A stretch of DNA of 64,000 nt from Paraburkholderia phosphatilytica (lineage in GTDB: Bacteria > Pseudomonadota > Gammaproteobacteria > Burkholderiales > Burkholderiaceae). Where the stretch lies: positions 63,294-127,293 of the forward strand of contig NZ_QQOA01000012.1 of NCBI RefSeq assembly GCF_003443895.1, written 5' to 3'. Within the stretch, counting starts at the first letter, position 1; every line of letters starts with the position of its first letter. The notes below the pieces were generated by a model. It saw nothing but the letters and a program-made list of their open reading frames with translations, searched no databases and had not been told where the DNA came from. The translations under genes and the position numbers were made by a program. Below, piece after piece: positions 52,458 to 63,017 of this stretch.

Positions 52458-52778
52458 GGACAGGACGTTGCGTCGATGTGCCGCGCTGAACGCACGGCGT
52501 GAGGCGTAGGGGAGTCCGCGATTATACCCCGGGAACGTGTCCCGGCGGCCACGCCGGCTCGGCCGCACGGCCTTTTCCGCGTGCCGGCCCCGTGTTGCGC
52601 GCCCGGCTCCGCATCGCCCGCCGGCCCGCTTTGACTGCTATCATTCGCCCTTTCACAGATCGGTGCGACGGCAATCGCCGCGCGCCGCATGCCACGCCAA
52701 CGGGGGCGCGCACGGCATTTCGCATTCGGCCGGCAATCCACTTACGGCGAGTTTTACTCCGCAACAATCCGAATCAAC
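52458..52778. other. Divergent intergenic region purL / oxidase
   Basis: 321 bases. Contains TATAAT on the minus strand (52521-52526), probably the purL -10, but no clear -35. No gene is seen; a GC-rich stretch fills the rest. Confidence 0.5.
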
Positions 52779-54080
52779 ATGGATGTCATCGTCATCGGCG
52801 GCGGGATCACCGGCGTCGCCACCGCCTACCAGCTTCGCGCGGCGGGTCATCGCGTCTGCGTGATCGAACGCCACGCCACAGTCGCTCAGGGCGCGACGTA
52901 CGGGCATGGCGGCACGATCCTGCCAACCACGCTCGACGTCTGGTTCGGACCCACCTTCATGCAGCAGCGCCGCGCGGAACGCAGCGGTGTCGTCAGTGCT
53001 TACGGTTTCAACGCGGGCGCGCGGGATTTCGTCAAACGCATCGCGAAACTGCGCGAACCGAACGAGTTCGGTCATCAGTTCGATGCGCTGCGTCCGCTGA
53101 TCGAGCGGTCGCGCGACGAGCTGGCCGAGATCGAGGCGCGCTTCGGCTTCGAGTTCGAACAGCGTAACGGCGTGCTCCAGTTGATCCGCAGCCAGGCCGA
53201 GTGGGACCTCGCGCGACCCGCGGTCGACCTGCTGCGCGTGCACGAGATTCCGCACCACATCCTGACCGCGGCCGAATGCTCGGCGCACGAGCACGCGGTG
53301 CCGGCCGACCCGCCGTTTGCCAGCGGCGTGCTGCTGGAGCACGAACGCGTGGGCAACTGCCCGCTCTTCACGAAGCTGCTGCGCCAGGCGCTCGATCTGC
53401 AGGATGGCGTGCAGTTCCTGCATGGCCGCGCGGTCACGGGCATTCGGGTCGACCCGCAGCGCGCGGCCGTCGAACTCGGTCCGCGTGACGGCGAAGCGGC
53501 GAACGCGCGCGAAGTCGACGTGATGCAGGCCGACGCGATCGTCGTCGCGGCCGGCGCGGGCAGCCTCGCGCTGCTCGACAAGGTGGGCGTGAAGCTGCCG
53601 TTTCATCCGCTGCGCATGCATACGCTCGTCGCGCCGATCGCGCATGAGGAGTGCGTGCCGCATTCGACGGTCGTCGACGCGGTGAAGCGCATCACGATCA
53701 CGCGGATGAACCACCGGCTGCGCATCGCGGGCGGCGCGGTGCTGCAACCCGCGGACCAGACCGGCAAGCCGCTGCCGGAGAAGCTGACCGAGGAAGCGCT
53801 CGCGCTGCTCGGCGAGGCGGCGCGCGACTGGATCCCCGGCGCCGCGAAAATTTCGGCGGCGCTGCCGTGGGAAGGCGTCACGCTGCTGTCGCCGGACGGC
53901 TTGCCCGCGGTCGGCACGACGTCGCACAAGCGGCTCTTCGTCAACGTCGGGCATGGGCCGACCGGCTGGGGACTCGCGTGCGGCTCGGCGAAGGTCGTCG
54001 CGGATCTCGTCACCGGCGATTCCCCGGCCGTGCCGGAGCATACGCTCAAAGCGTTGCAGCCCGGGCGGTTCAAGCGCTAG
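52779..54080 (+). CDS. DadA-like D-amino-acid dehydrogenase/FAD oxidase
   Basis: 433 residues. FAD site VIVIGGGITGVATAYQL at 3-19, then GATYGHGGTILPTT and a C-terminal FAD contact (VNVGHGPTGWGLACGSAK). This resembles DadA small-subunit-type D-amino-acid dehydrogenases, which oxidise D-amino acids with quinone as acceptor. It is not near a dadX racemase, so the substrate is open. Start ATG 52779 (MDVIVIGGG); the upstream extension is not used. Confidence 0.85.
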   Translation: MDVIVIGGGITGVATAYQLRAAGHRVCVIERHATVAQGATYGHGGTILPTTLDVWFGPTFMQQRRAERSGVVSAYGFNAGARDFVKRIAKLREPNEFGHQFDALRPLIERSRDELAEIEARFGFEFEQRNGVLQLIRSQAEWDLARPAVDLLRVHEIPHHILTAAECSAHEHAVPADPPFASGVLLEHERVGNCPLFTKLLRQALDLQDGVQFLHGRAVTGIRVDPQRAAVELGPRDGEAANAREVDVMQADAIVVAAGAGSLALLDKVGVKLPFHPLRMHTLVAPIAHEECVPHSTVVDAVKRITITRMNHRLRIAGGAVLQPADQTGKPLPEKLTEEALALLGEAARDWIPGAAKISAALPWEGVTLLSPDGLPAVGTTSHKRLFVNVGHGPTGWGLACGSAKVVADLVTGDSPAVPEHTLKALQPGRFKR

Positions 54081-54152
54081 ACGCTTCGCCAGCGTCGCTC
54101 ACCCGACGCGCCGTCGACGGGTATCATCGGCAGGACCCACGTCCACGCTCCC

Positions 54153-55814
54153 ATGCTCGCGCAGGCGCCCTGGCGCCGCGCGAACCTGACCGCGAAGCCC
54201 GCCATGTGCCCCGACTCTCCTTCGTCCTCTTTGTCCCCTATCGCGCCGCGCTCCACGGCCAGTGAAGCGTCCACGCTCGTGAGCCCGCACGAACGCGCGT
54301 TGCCTCTCGTCACGGTGGCCGGTCTGCGCGAACTCGAACGCAACGCTGCCGCCGCGTTGCCGCCGAACACGCTGATGAGCCGCGCCGGCCACGCCGCCGC
54401 GCAGTTTCTGCTGGACGAGTCCGCGCACGACGGTTCGATCGATGCCCGCCATCCGGTCTGGCTCGCCGCGGGCCCTGGCAACAACGGCGGCGATGCGCTC
54501 GTCGTCGCGACGGTGCTCAGGCGCGCCGGCGTGCCGGTCGAAGTATGCATGCCGGTCGAAGTGAAACCGGACGACGCGCGCTGGGCGCTCGCCGAAGCGC
54601 GCGCGGCAGGCGTGCCGATTCAGACGGAAGCGCCGGCCACGTTCGACGGCTATGGCTGGCTCGTCGATGGCCTGTTCGGCATCGGCCTCGCGCGGCCGCT
54701 CGAAGGCGTGTTCGCGACGCTCGCGGGGCGCCTGTCGGAGCACGCGCGCAAGCATGGCCGTGTGCTCGCGCTCGATGTGCCGAGCGGGCTCGACAGCGAC
54801 ACCGGCAATGTCGTCGACGGGGGCGCGGCAGTGCGCGCAACGCACACGGTCACGTTCATCGCGGCGAAGCCCGGCCTCTTCACGGCGATGGGCCGCGATC
54901 TCGCCGGCGACGTGAGGGTCGCGCCGCTCGGCATCGACAGCAGCGCGCATGATCGCGTGCAGCTCAACGCGCCCGCGCTCTTCGCGCCGCATCTGCCGCC
55001 GCGCGATTTCTCGACCCACAAGGGCACCTTCGGCAGCCTCGCGGTGATCGGCGGCGACACCGGCATGTGCGGCGCGCCGATCCTCGCCGCGCGGGCGGCG
55101 CTCTTCATCGGCGCGGGCAAGGTGCACGTCGCGTTCATCGGCGCCGGCGCGCCGCCGTACGACGCGCCGCATCCGGAACTGATGCTGCACGCCGCCGACG
55201 AATTCGCGCTCGACACGATGGACGCGCTCGCGATCGGTTGCGGCATGGGTCATCGCGACACCGCGAAAGCGGTACTGCGCACCGCGCTCGCGCTCGATGT
55301 ACCGAAGCTGGTCGACGCGGACGCGTTGAACCTGATCGCGAACGACCCGGCGCTGGCCGCGCTCGTCACCGCGCGCGGCCAGCAAGGCGACCCGTGCGTG
55401 CTGACCCCGCATCCGCTCGAAGCGGCGCGGCTTGCCGGCAGCGACGCGAAGACCGTGCAGCGCGACCGGCTCGAAGCGGCCCGCGCGCTCGCGGACAAAT
55501 TCGCGAGCGTCGTCGTGCTGAAAGGCACGGGCACGGTGATTGCCTCCCCGGACGGCCGCTTCGCGATCAACCCGACCGGCAACGCGGGGCTGGCCACGGG
55601 CGGCACCGGCGACGTGCTCGGCGGACTGATCGGCGCGCTGCTCGCGCAGCGTCTGCCGCGCTACGAAGCCGCGCTCGCGGGCGTGTACCTGCACGGCCTC
55701 GCTGCCGATACGCTGTCCGCACAGGGCGACGGTCCTGCTGGCCTCACCGCCGGCGAGCTTGCACCGATGGTTCGCACGCTGCTGAACCGGTCGTTCTACA
55801 AGGCGCGCGCTTGA
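54153..55814 (+). CDS. nnr: Bifunctional NAD(P)H-hydrate epimerase/dehydratase
   Basis: Up to 553 residues. The N-terminal epimerase domain has AAGPGNNGGDALVVATVL and the C-terminal ADP-dependent dehydratase has ATGGTGDVLGGLIGALLAQ. It repairs hydrated NADH and NADPH. The start is uncertain: ATG 54153 gives an extra hydrophobic lead, an in-frame ATG at 54204 (MCPDSPSSS) is equally possible. It lies 72 bases after the oxidase. Confidence 0.92.
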   Translation: MLAQAPWRRANLTAKPAMCPDSPSSSLSPIAPRSTASEASTLVSPHERALPLVTVAGLRELERNAAAALPPNTLMSRAGHAAAQFLLDESAHDGSIDARHPVWLAAGPGNNGGDALVVATVLRRAGVPVEVCMPVEVKPDDARWALAEARAAGVPIQTEAPATFDGYGWLVDGLFGIGLARPLEGVFATLAGRLSEHARKHGRVLALDVPSGLDSDTGNVVDGGAAVRATHTVTFIAAKPGLFTAMGRDLAGDVRVAPLGIDSSAHDRVQLNAPALFAPHLPPRDFSTHKGTFGSLAVIGGDTGMCGAPILAARAALFIGAGKVHVAFIGAGAPPYDAPHPELMLHAADEFALDTMDALAIGCGMGHRDTAKAVLRTALALDVPKLVDADALNLIANDPALAALVTARGQQGDPCVLTPHPLEAARLAGSDAKTVQRDRLEAARALADKFASVVVLKGTGTVIASPDGRFAINPTGNAGLATGGTGDVLGGLIGALLAQRLPRYEAALAGVYLHGLAADTLSAQGDGPAGLTAGELAPMVRTLLNRSFYKARA

Positions 55815-56129
55815 GGTGGCTTAAATGAGGTTGGTTAAATGAGGTCGCTTGAATGTGATCGCTTAAGGTCCGACGAACGGCTGCCCGCGTCATGTCACGC
55901 TTTGTCGCGCTTTGTTGATTTAAGGTCGCTATACTGGATGACTGCACCTCGACGCATCGCACCGCGCATTCTCACGCACGAGCCTTGCCGCACGACGTGC
56001 ACGACATGATTCGCGCGCCGCAGTGCCTGTGCGCCGCGCTTCGCTGCACGTCATTGCTGTGCCCCGCTGTTTCCGCGGCAGCTGTGCTCCGCTGCGTTCC
56101 TTCCACGCCTCATCGTTAGACGAACGGTT
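55815..56129. other. Intergenic region nnr-pgi
   Basis: 315 bases: the tandem repeats, a TATACT -10-like box at 55930-55935 for pgi, and GC-rich sequence. No coding frame. Confidence 0.5.
55817..55872. repeat. Four imperfect 14-base tandem repeats
   Basis: Units TGGCTTAAATGAGG, TTGGTTAAATGAGG, TCGCTTGAATGTGA and TCGCTTAAGGTCCG follow each other just after the nnr stop. Confidence 0.45.
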
Positions 56130-57755
<1,626 letters not shown>

Positions 57756-57780
57756 TCGCCTTTTTTTCACAGATGGTCTG

Positions 57781-57813
57781 ACGGCCGTTTCCGTGTGATG
57801 CGGAGACGGCCGT
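57781..57813. terminator. Hairpin between pgi and ybbA-like gene
   Basis: ACGGCCGT at 57781-57788 and again (self-complementary) at 57806-57813 with TCCG...CGGA inside. Lies between convergent genes and may stop both. Short T-run upstream. Confidence 0.45.
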
Positions 57814-57814
57814 C

Positions 57815-57853
57815 GTGCTTCTGCGTTGTGCTTCTGCGTTGTGCTTCTGCGTG
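57815..57853. repeat. 13-base tandem repeat, three copies
   Basis: GTGCTTCTGCGTT at 57815, 57828 and 57841 (last base differs). Follows the hairpin in the short gap between convergent genes. Confidence 0.6.
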
Positions 57854-57858
57854 GCGTG

Positions 57859-58545
57859 TCAGGCCACGCGCCCTGCTTCGATCGTGATGATCGAGTCGCA
57901 GCGGCGCGCGAGTTCGATATCGTGCGTGACGAGAATCAGCGTCGCGCCATGCGAGCGGTTCAGCTCGAACATCAGGTCGATCACCGCGTGCCCCGTGGCC
58001 GCGTCGAGGCTGCCGGTCGGCTCGTCGGCGAACAGGATCTCGGGACGCGTGACGAACGCGCGCGCGAGCGCAACGCGCTGCTGCTCGCCGCCCGACAGCA
58101 GCTTCGGATAGTGACGCGTGCGCTGGCCGAGACCCACCTGCTCGAGCAGCGACCGCGCCCGCGCCGCCGCATCGCGCGACGCCATCCCGCCTTGCAGTTC
58201 GAGCGGCAGCGTGACGTTTTCCAGTGCGGTCAGATGCGGCATCAACTGGAACGACTGGAACACGAAGCCGACCGAGCCGTTGCGCAACGCCGCGCGCTGG
58301 TCTTCGCTCATCCCCGTCAGCTCGTGGCCCAGCAGCCGAACCGAGCCTTCGCTCGCGCTGTCCAATCCGGCAAGCAGACCGAGCAGCGTCGACTTGCCCG
58401 ACCCCGACGCACCCACGATTGCAATGCTGCTGCCCGCATCGATCGTCAGATCGATATGATCGAGGATCGTCAGCTCGCCCGTGGCGTCCTTAACCCGCTT
58501 GCACAAACCCCGAACTTCGATGACTGAACCGGTTTTCTTTTGCAT
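57859..58545 (-). CDS. ABC transporter ATP-binding protein (YbbA-like)
   Basis: 228 residues. Walker A GASGSGKST, Q loop VFQSFQLMPHL, signature LSGGEQQR, Walker B ILFADEPTGSLD. Highest likeness by style to LolD/YbbA-type lipoprotein or lipid transport ATPases. It is divergent from tesA, as in the E. coli tesA-ybbA pair, so the permease would be expected downstream, but pgi is there. The partner permease is therefore not visible here. Confidence 0.9.
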   Translation of the reverse strand: MQKKTGSVIEVRGLCKRVKDATGELTILDHIDLTIDAGSSIAIVGASGSGKSTLLGLLAGLDSASEGSVRLLGHELTGMSEDQRAALRNGSVGFVFQSFQLMPHLTALENVTLPLELQGGMASRDAAARARSLLEQVGLGQRTRHYPKLLSGGEQQRVALARAFVTRPEILFADEPTGSLDAATGHAVIDLMFELNRSHGATLILVTHDIELARRCDSIITIEAGRVA

Positions 58546-58636
58546 AGGGATGGGTCGATTGGAGAGACGGCCGGACGAGACGCCGGCTGCTCGACGCATC
58601 GTAACCGTTCGCCGCGCATTGCGCCGTGTCCGCGAC

Positions 58637-59350
58637 ATGTCGCGCTGGCTGGGCGGCTTTTTCGTTGCGCGCTCAGTTGCGCTCGCGCTGACTGTTTTCG
58701 TCGGCGCGGTGATGTGTCAGACGACACAAGCGGCGCAAGCAGTGGCGATGCCCGCCGCGGCACCAGGCGCCGCGCCGCCCGCGATCGTCGTGCTCGGCGA
58801 CAGTCTTTCGGCTGAGTATGGCCTCAAGCGCGACACAGGCTGGGTCGCGCTGATGCGCCAGCGGCTCGCGAGCGAGCGGCTCGATTATGGCGTTGCGAAC
58901 GCAAGCATCAGCGGCGACACGACGAGCGGCGGACGCGCGCGTCTGCCCGTGTTGATGCAGCGTTTGAAGCCCGCGATCATGATCATCGAACTCGGCGCGA
59001 ACGACGCGTTGCGCGGCGTTCCGCTCGCGACGACCGAAGACAATCTGCGCGCGATCATCCAGCAGGCGCAGCAGGGGCACGCGAAGGTGATGCTGATCGG
59101 CATGTATGTGCCGCCTAATTACGGCCCCGACTACACCCAGAAATTTCACGCGCTGTACACGCAGATGGCACAGCAGTACAAAGTCCCGCTCGTGCCGTTT
59201 CTGCTCGCCGGCATCGAGAACAATCGCGCACTTTTTCAGGCCGACCAGATTCATCCGAACGAGCAGGCACAATCCGCGCTACTCGACAATGTGTGGCCGA
59301 CCCTGAAACCTTTGCTGGCCACATCAGGGAAGCCCGGTCAAGCGCGCTGA
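58637..59350 (+). CDS. tesA: Acyl-CoA thioesterase I / arylesterase (TesA, SGNH hydrolase)
   Basis: 237 residues. SGNH signature: VVLGDSLSAEYGL (Ser56), GAND block with ELGANDALRG, and the C-terminal DQIHPNEQAQ (Asp/His). N-terminal signal (FFVARSVALALTVFVGAVM) targets the periplasm. It hydrolyses acyl esters and thioesters. An alternative start is ATG 58550; 58637 is chosen because the residues before it look non-coding and overlap the divergent gene's start region. Confidence 0.88.
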   Translation: MSRWLGGFFVARSVALALTVFVGAVMCQTTQAAQAVAMPAAAPGAAPPAIVVLGDSLSAEYGLKRDTGWVALMRQRLASERLDYGVANASISGDTTSGGRARLPVLMQRLKPAIMIIELGANDALRGVPLATTEDNLRAIIQQAQQGHAKVMLIGMYVPPNYGPDYTQKFHALYTQMAQQYKVPLVPFLLAGIENNRALFQADQIHPNEQAQSALLDNVWPTLKPLLATSGKPGQAR

Positions 59351-59472
59351 CATCCTGTTGCTCAATCGCCGGTCCTGTTTCGCTATCGCCGGAACACTCC
59401 GCGGCTTCCCCGATCCGACACTGACGCCAATCGTGTAACGCTCGTATCGAGCCGAATCTGGAGGAAGAAAAC

Positions 59473-59823
59473 GTGAAATCCTTACCGTGGATGGGACTCG
59501 CCATTGCAATTTCTGCCTATGCGACGACGGCAAGCGCAGCCGGGATGAATGTGCAATCGGTTGGAACGAGCCAGCAACCGCCGGCGGCGGTCGCGCAGTG
59601 CATCGCGCACAAGTGGGCCGACGCGTCGCAGCAGCAGGTCGTGTCACAGGCCGTGATGGCCAACGATGCCGCCGTGGACGTCTACATGCCGGGTCAGCAG
59701 CCGCCGAACGGTTCCGCGGCGATGGTACGGCCCGCGCGTCAAGGCAACGGCACGTGGGTCGGCTATCGCGCCGGCGGCGCGGGCGGCACCGATGCGACGA
59801 GCGGGATCAGTGCGTGTCTGTGA
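59473..59823 (+). CDS. Hypothetical secreted protein, 116 aa
   Basis: Signal peptide 1-22 (WMGLAIAISAYATTASA); mature part with two Cys (VAQCIAHKWADAS and GISACL) that could pair. Small beta-rich protein of unknown role, common in betaproteobacteria by style. GAGGAAGAAAAC lies before the start. Ends before a terminator. Confidence 0.75.
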   Translation: MKSLPWMGLAIAISAYATTASAAGMNVQSVGTSQQPPAAVAQCIAHKWADASQQQVVSQAVMANDAAVDVYMPGQQPPNGSAAMVRPARQGNGTWVGYRAGGAGGTDATSGISACL

Positions 59824-59911
59824 TGCCTGAATGAGGGTGATGCGGCGTGTGAGGCGATCGTCATCGCGCACGTGACGATGCTCACGCGTCTGGTCATGCC
59901 GCACATATAGA

Positions 59912-59942
59912 AATGCCCCGCTGCTTGATGGCGGGGCATTTT
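59912..59942. terminator. Terminator between convergent genes
   Basis: AATGCCCCGC (59912-59921), TGCTTGATG, GCGGGGCATT (59931-59940) then T-run. Serves the plus-strand gene and possibly ppiD transcripts. Confidence 0.8.
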
Positions 59943-59986
59943 CGTTCGTGGCCTGCTGCTTGTGGGCTGCTTTGCGCGTGGCGACG

Positions 59987-61918
59987 TTAGTTGCTGTCGC
60001 CCTGCGCGGAGCCGAGCGAACCGTAGTACTTCACCTTCGAACGCGCGCGCAGCGCTTCGACGTACGCTTCAGCCTGCGACTGCGCTTCGACCGAAGCGAT
60101 CTGCTGCTGCGCGGCCGCGAGACGCTGCGGATCCGCCGGTGCCGCCGGCAACACCGAGTTCACGCGGTAGATCGCATAGCCGTCGCTGCCGAGATCGACG
60201 CCGACGTACGCGGGCAGCTTGCCGCCATCGGCCTTGAAGATCGCGCTGAGCGCCGCGGGCGGCACGCCCTGCGCGTTGTTGCGCGACACCTTCACCGCCG
60301 ACGAGAAGCCCGTGGTGGCCTTCGATTTTTCCAGCGCGGCCAGTTGCGCGGCACCGTCCTTGCGCGCGAGTTCCGCGGACTGCTCGGCGACGTACTTCTG
60401 GCGCACCGCGTCCTTCACCGCATCGAGTGCCGGCACGGCGGACGGCTTGTAGTCCGTCACGCGCGCCGAGATCAACGCGTTGTTGCCGAGATCGACCGCC
60501 TGGATGTTGTTGTGCTGCTTGAGCGAATCGTCCGCGAACACGGCCGCGAGGAACTTCGCGTTGTTCAGCGGGCTATCCGGCGGCAATGCGCTGTTCGGCG
60601 CCGGCGTAACCGTGGCGGTCTGGACCTGCAGCTTGTACTTGTCGGCTGCCGGTTGCAGGCTCTTCGACTTTTCGTAGACGAGCGACGTGAAGCCATCCGC
60701 ATCGTCCGTGTACGACTTCGTGGCCAGCTGCGTCTTCAGGTCTTTCGCGATCGAATCCTTCACGTCGGCGAACGGCTTCGTGACCGCCGGCTTCACGTCC
60801 GTCACCTTGACGATGTGATAGCCGAAGTCCGACTGGATCACGTTACTGATCTCGTCCTTCTTCATCGCGAACACGGCGTCGTCGAACGCCTTGCCGCCCG
60901 CGATCATGCCGGGACCGAAGTAGCCGAGGTCGCCGCCCTTCGATGCCGAACCCGGATCCTGCGAGTTGTCCTGAGCGATCTTCGCGAACTGGTCCGGATG
61001 CGCCTTCACTTCGGCGTCCAGCTGATCGGCCTTCTGCTTCGCCTTCTCGCGATCCGCCGGGCTCGCGTCTTTCGGCACCGCGATCAGGATGTGGCTCGCG
61101 CGCACTTCGCCTTCGGTGCGGTAGTGCGCGATGTTGTCGTTGTAGTACTTCTGCAGGTCCGCGTCCGACGGCGTGACGCCCGCCGCAAGCGTGGCCGGCG
61201 ACAGCACGAGGTACTGGATCTGCGCGGTGGCCGGCGTCGCAAAGTCGCTCTTGTGCGCGTCGTAAAACGCCTGCAGCTGCGCGTCGGTAGGCTGGACCTT
61301 CGATGCGTAATCGGCCGGGTGGAACGCGAGACCCTGCACTTCACGCTGCTGCTCGGCGAGGTCCGTCAGGTTCTGCGCGAGCGACTTCGGCGTGAACGCG
61401 CTCGACACGATGCTGCCCTGCAGTTGCTGCAACGAGAGCGAATAGCGCATGCTTTCGTCGAACTGCTCGGGCGTCATACCCATCATCGCGAGCGTCTGCT
61501 TGTAGCGGTCGAGGTCGATCGAGCCATCCGGATTCTTCGCCGACGCGACGATGCCGCTCGACATCTCGGCGCGGCGCACCGCGTCGTCCGATGCCGTGAG
61601 GTGCAGGCGCTGCGTTTCGTCGGCTACCACGCGCTGGTCGATCAGGCCATCCAGAATGTCCTTGCGATGATCGGGCGTGTCGATGATCTTCGGATCGAAC
61701 TGCGCGCCCAGCATCTGACGCGCCTGATCCAGTTGCTGACGCATCCGGCTGTCGAAGTCGGCGCGCGTGATCTTGTGACCGTTGACGCTCGCAACGTTGG
61801 CGCTTTCATCGAAGAAGCCGCGGAAACCCTGAATACCCACGAATCCCAGTCCAGGCAGGATCACGAGGACCAGCATGAACATCATCAGGCGTTGGTGATT
61901 GCGAAAGAAATCGAGCAT
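59987..61918 (-). CDS. ppiD: Periplasmic folding chaperone PpiD
   Basis: 643 residues. MLDFFRNHQRLMMFMLVLVI is the N-terminal anchor, then a SurA-like chaperone part and a parvulin domain in the centre (RASHILIAVPKDASPADRE to SDFGYHIVKVTDVKP). Inner-membrane-bound folding factor at the Sec exit. ATG 61918 chosen; the longer frame lacks support. Downstream of tRNA-Asp, in the classic lon-hupB-tRNA-ppiD order. Confidence 0.95.
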   Translation of the reverse strand: MLDFFRNHQRLMMFMLVLVILPGLGFVGIQGFRGFFDESANVASVNGHKITRADFDSRMRQQLDQARQMLGAQFDPKIIDTPDHRKDILDGLIDQRVVADETQRLHLTASDDAVRRAEMSSGIVASAKNPDGSIDLDRYKQTLAMMGMTPEQFDESMRYSLSLQQLQGSIVSSAFTPKSLAQNLTDLAEQQREVQGLAFHPADYASKVQPTDAQLQAFYDAHKSDFATPATAQIQYLVLSPATLAAGVTPSDADLQKYYNDNIAHYRTEGEVRASHILIAVPKDASPADREKAKQKADQLDAEVKAHPDQFAKIAQDNSQDPGSASKGGDLGYFGPGMIAGGKAFDDAVFAMKKDEISNVIQSDFGYHIVKVTDVKPAVTKPFADVKDSIAKDLKTQLATKSYTDDADGFTSLVYEKSKSLQPAADKYKLQVQTATVTPAPNSALPPDSPLNNAKFLAAVFADDSLKQHNNIQAVDLGNNALISARVTDYKPSAVPALDAVKDAVRQKYVAEQSAELARKDGAAQLAALEKSKATTGFSSAVKVSRNNAQGVPPAALSAIFKADGGKLPAYVGVDLGSDGYAIYRVNSVLPAAPADPQRLAAAQQQIASVEAQSQAEAYVEALRARSKVKYYGSLGSAQGDSN

Positions 61919-61984
61919 GCGTGAAGAGTGCCCCGAAACGGCTTTGGCCAAAAACGAATCGCACGATATTACATCAGCGCGCAA

Positions 61985-62012
61985 TAAAAAAGGCGAACCG
62001 GAGTTCGCCTTT
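61985..62012 (-). terminator. Terminator after the tRNA genes
   Basis: Minus strand AGGCGAA-CTCCGG-TTCGCCT followed by TTTTT (61985-61990 on plus as A-run). Ends the tRNA transcript before ppiD. Confidence 0.75.
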
Positions 62013-62020
62013 CGAAATGC

Positions 62021-62097
62021 TGGCGGAGTGGACGGGACTCGAACCCGCGACCCCCGGCGTGACAGGCCGGTATTCTAACCGACTGAACTACCACTCC
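62021..62097 (-). tRNA. tRNA-Asp (GTC)
   Basis: 77 bases including an encoded CCA. Acceptor GGAGTGG pairs with CCACTCC; T loop GGTTCGAG; anticodon GTC at 62061-62063 (minus strand). Confidence 0.97.
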
Positions 62098-62158
62098 TTG
62101 TTTGCAGCGAGCCCGCCATGCATGACCGCATGCCGCTCACCGCGGGCGAACCTGAAGC

Positions 62159-62234
62159 TGGTGGGTGCTGAGAGGCTCGAACTCCCGACCTACGCCTTGT
62201 AAGGGCGCCGCTCTACCAACTGAGCTAAGCACCC
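62159..62234 (-). tRNA. tRNA-Val (TAC)
   Basis: 76 bases including encoded CCA. Acceptor GGGTGCT pairs with AGCACCC; T loop AGTTCGAG; anticodon TAC at 62199-62201 (minus strand). Confidence 0.97.
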
Positions 62235-62336
62235 GCTTCGCGGTTCTTGTCACTAACGCTTTTACTAACTTTCACTGCCTGAGTCGAATCGCTTTCACGC
62301 ATTTTTATGCATCAGGATTCTCAAGCAGCGAGCCCG

Positions 62337-62609
62337 CTAGTTTAGCGCATCTTTCAGTGCTTTGCCAGGCCTGAATTTGGGCACCTTCGCTGCCTTGATC
62401 TTGATCGCGGCGCCGGTGCGCGGGTTGCGTCCCGTGCGAGCGGTGCGCTTACCGACGGCGAACGTGCCGAAGCCGACGAGCGTCACCGAGCCGCCCTTCT
62501 TCAACGTACCTTTGACACCGCCGATGACGGCATCGAGTGCGCGACCCGCCGCTGCTTTCGAGATATCGGCTTGTTGTGCGATGTGGTCGATCAATTCCGT
62601 TTTATTCAT
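62337..62609 (-). CDS. hupB: DNA-binding protein HU-beta
   Basis: 90 residues, standard HU length. [40 protein letters not shown] and NPRTG (arm) are visible. It bends and compacts DNA. The strong promoter at 62697-62725 and the order lon-hupB match Burkholderia and E. coli. Confidence 0.97.
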   Translation of the reverse strand: MNKTELIDHIAQQADISKAAAGRALDAVIGGVKGTLKKGGSVTLVGFGTFAVGKRTARTGRNPRTGAAIKIKAAKVPKFRPGKALKDALN

Positions 62610-62696
62610 TCCAGCCCCCGAGAATGTTGTTGGGCAATCTTGAACGCGCTTGCGCGCAGCCAGGAAACGACACGGCGGCTAGCGCCGGGCCAGCTA

Positions 62697-62725
62697 ATTA
62701 GAATGGGCCGAAAGATCACTGTCAA
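62697..62725 (-). promoter_or_regulatory. hupB promoter
   Basis: Minus strand TTGACA (62720-62725), 17-base spacer, TCTAAT (62697-62702), consensus-like sigma70 elements 88 bases before hupB. Confidence 0.8.
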
Positions 62726-62938
62726 GACGGGTTCAGCCTTATTCCACGCGGGTTTCCGGCCGATTTAATACCAAACTTTTCATGCTGGAAGGAAGCGCTT
62801 CGCGCGATCTATGCTCGCCAGTCGACACGGAAACGATTGCGCGTTGCGTCCGCTTCGATTTTTATGGCGATCGCTTGCCGGCTGGTGCGCTGTGCGGCGT
62901 ACGTGGCCAACCGTACGTAGCCCTGAAAATTCGGGCGC

Positions 62939-62966
62939 AAAAAAACCCGCGGCGCAAGCCGCGGGT
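62939..62966 (-). terminator. Terminator of lon
   Basis: Minus strand ACCCGCGGC-TTGC-GCCGCGGGT followed by seven T. Confidence 0.9.
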
Positions 62967-63017
62967 TGGTTCGGAGGCCGATGCAGCGCGCCGGTCGGCG
63001 CGCGCAGCAGATCCGCT

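Larger units (their letters stand above)
62610..63017. other. hupB-lon intergenic region
   Basis: 408 bases. Contains the hupB promoter (62697-62725) and the lon terminator (62939-62966). Nothing else is recognised. Confidence 0.5.

Noticed and set aside
49416..52502. 1028-codon plus-strand frame
   Set aside because: Shadow of purL on the opposite strand; Arg/His-rich composition typical of antisense frames.
59948..61924. 658-codon plus-strand frame
   Set aside because: Antisense shadow of ppiD, with no ribosome binding site or family motif.
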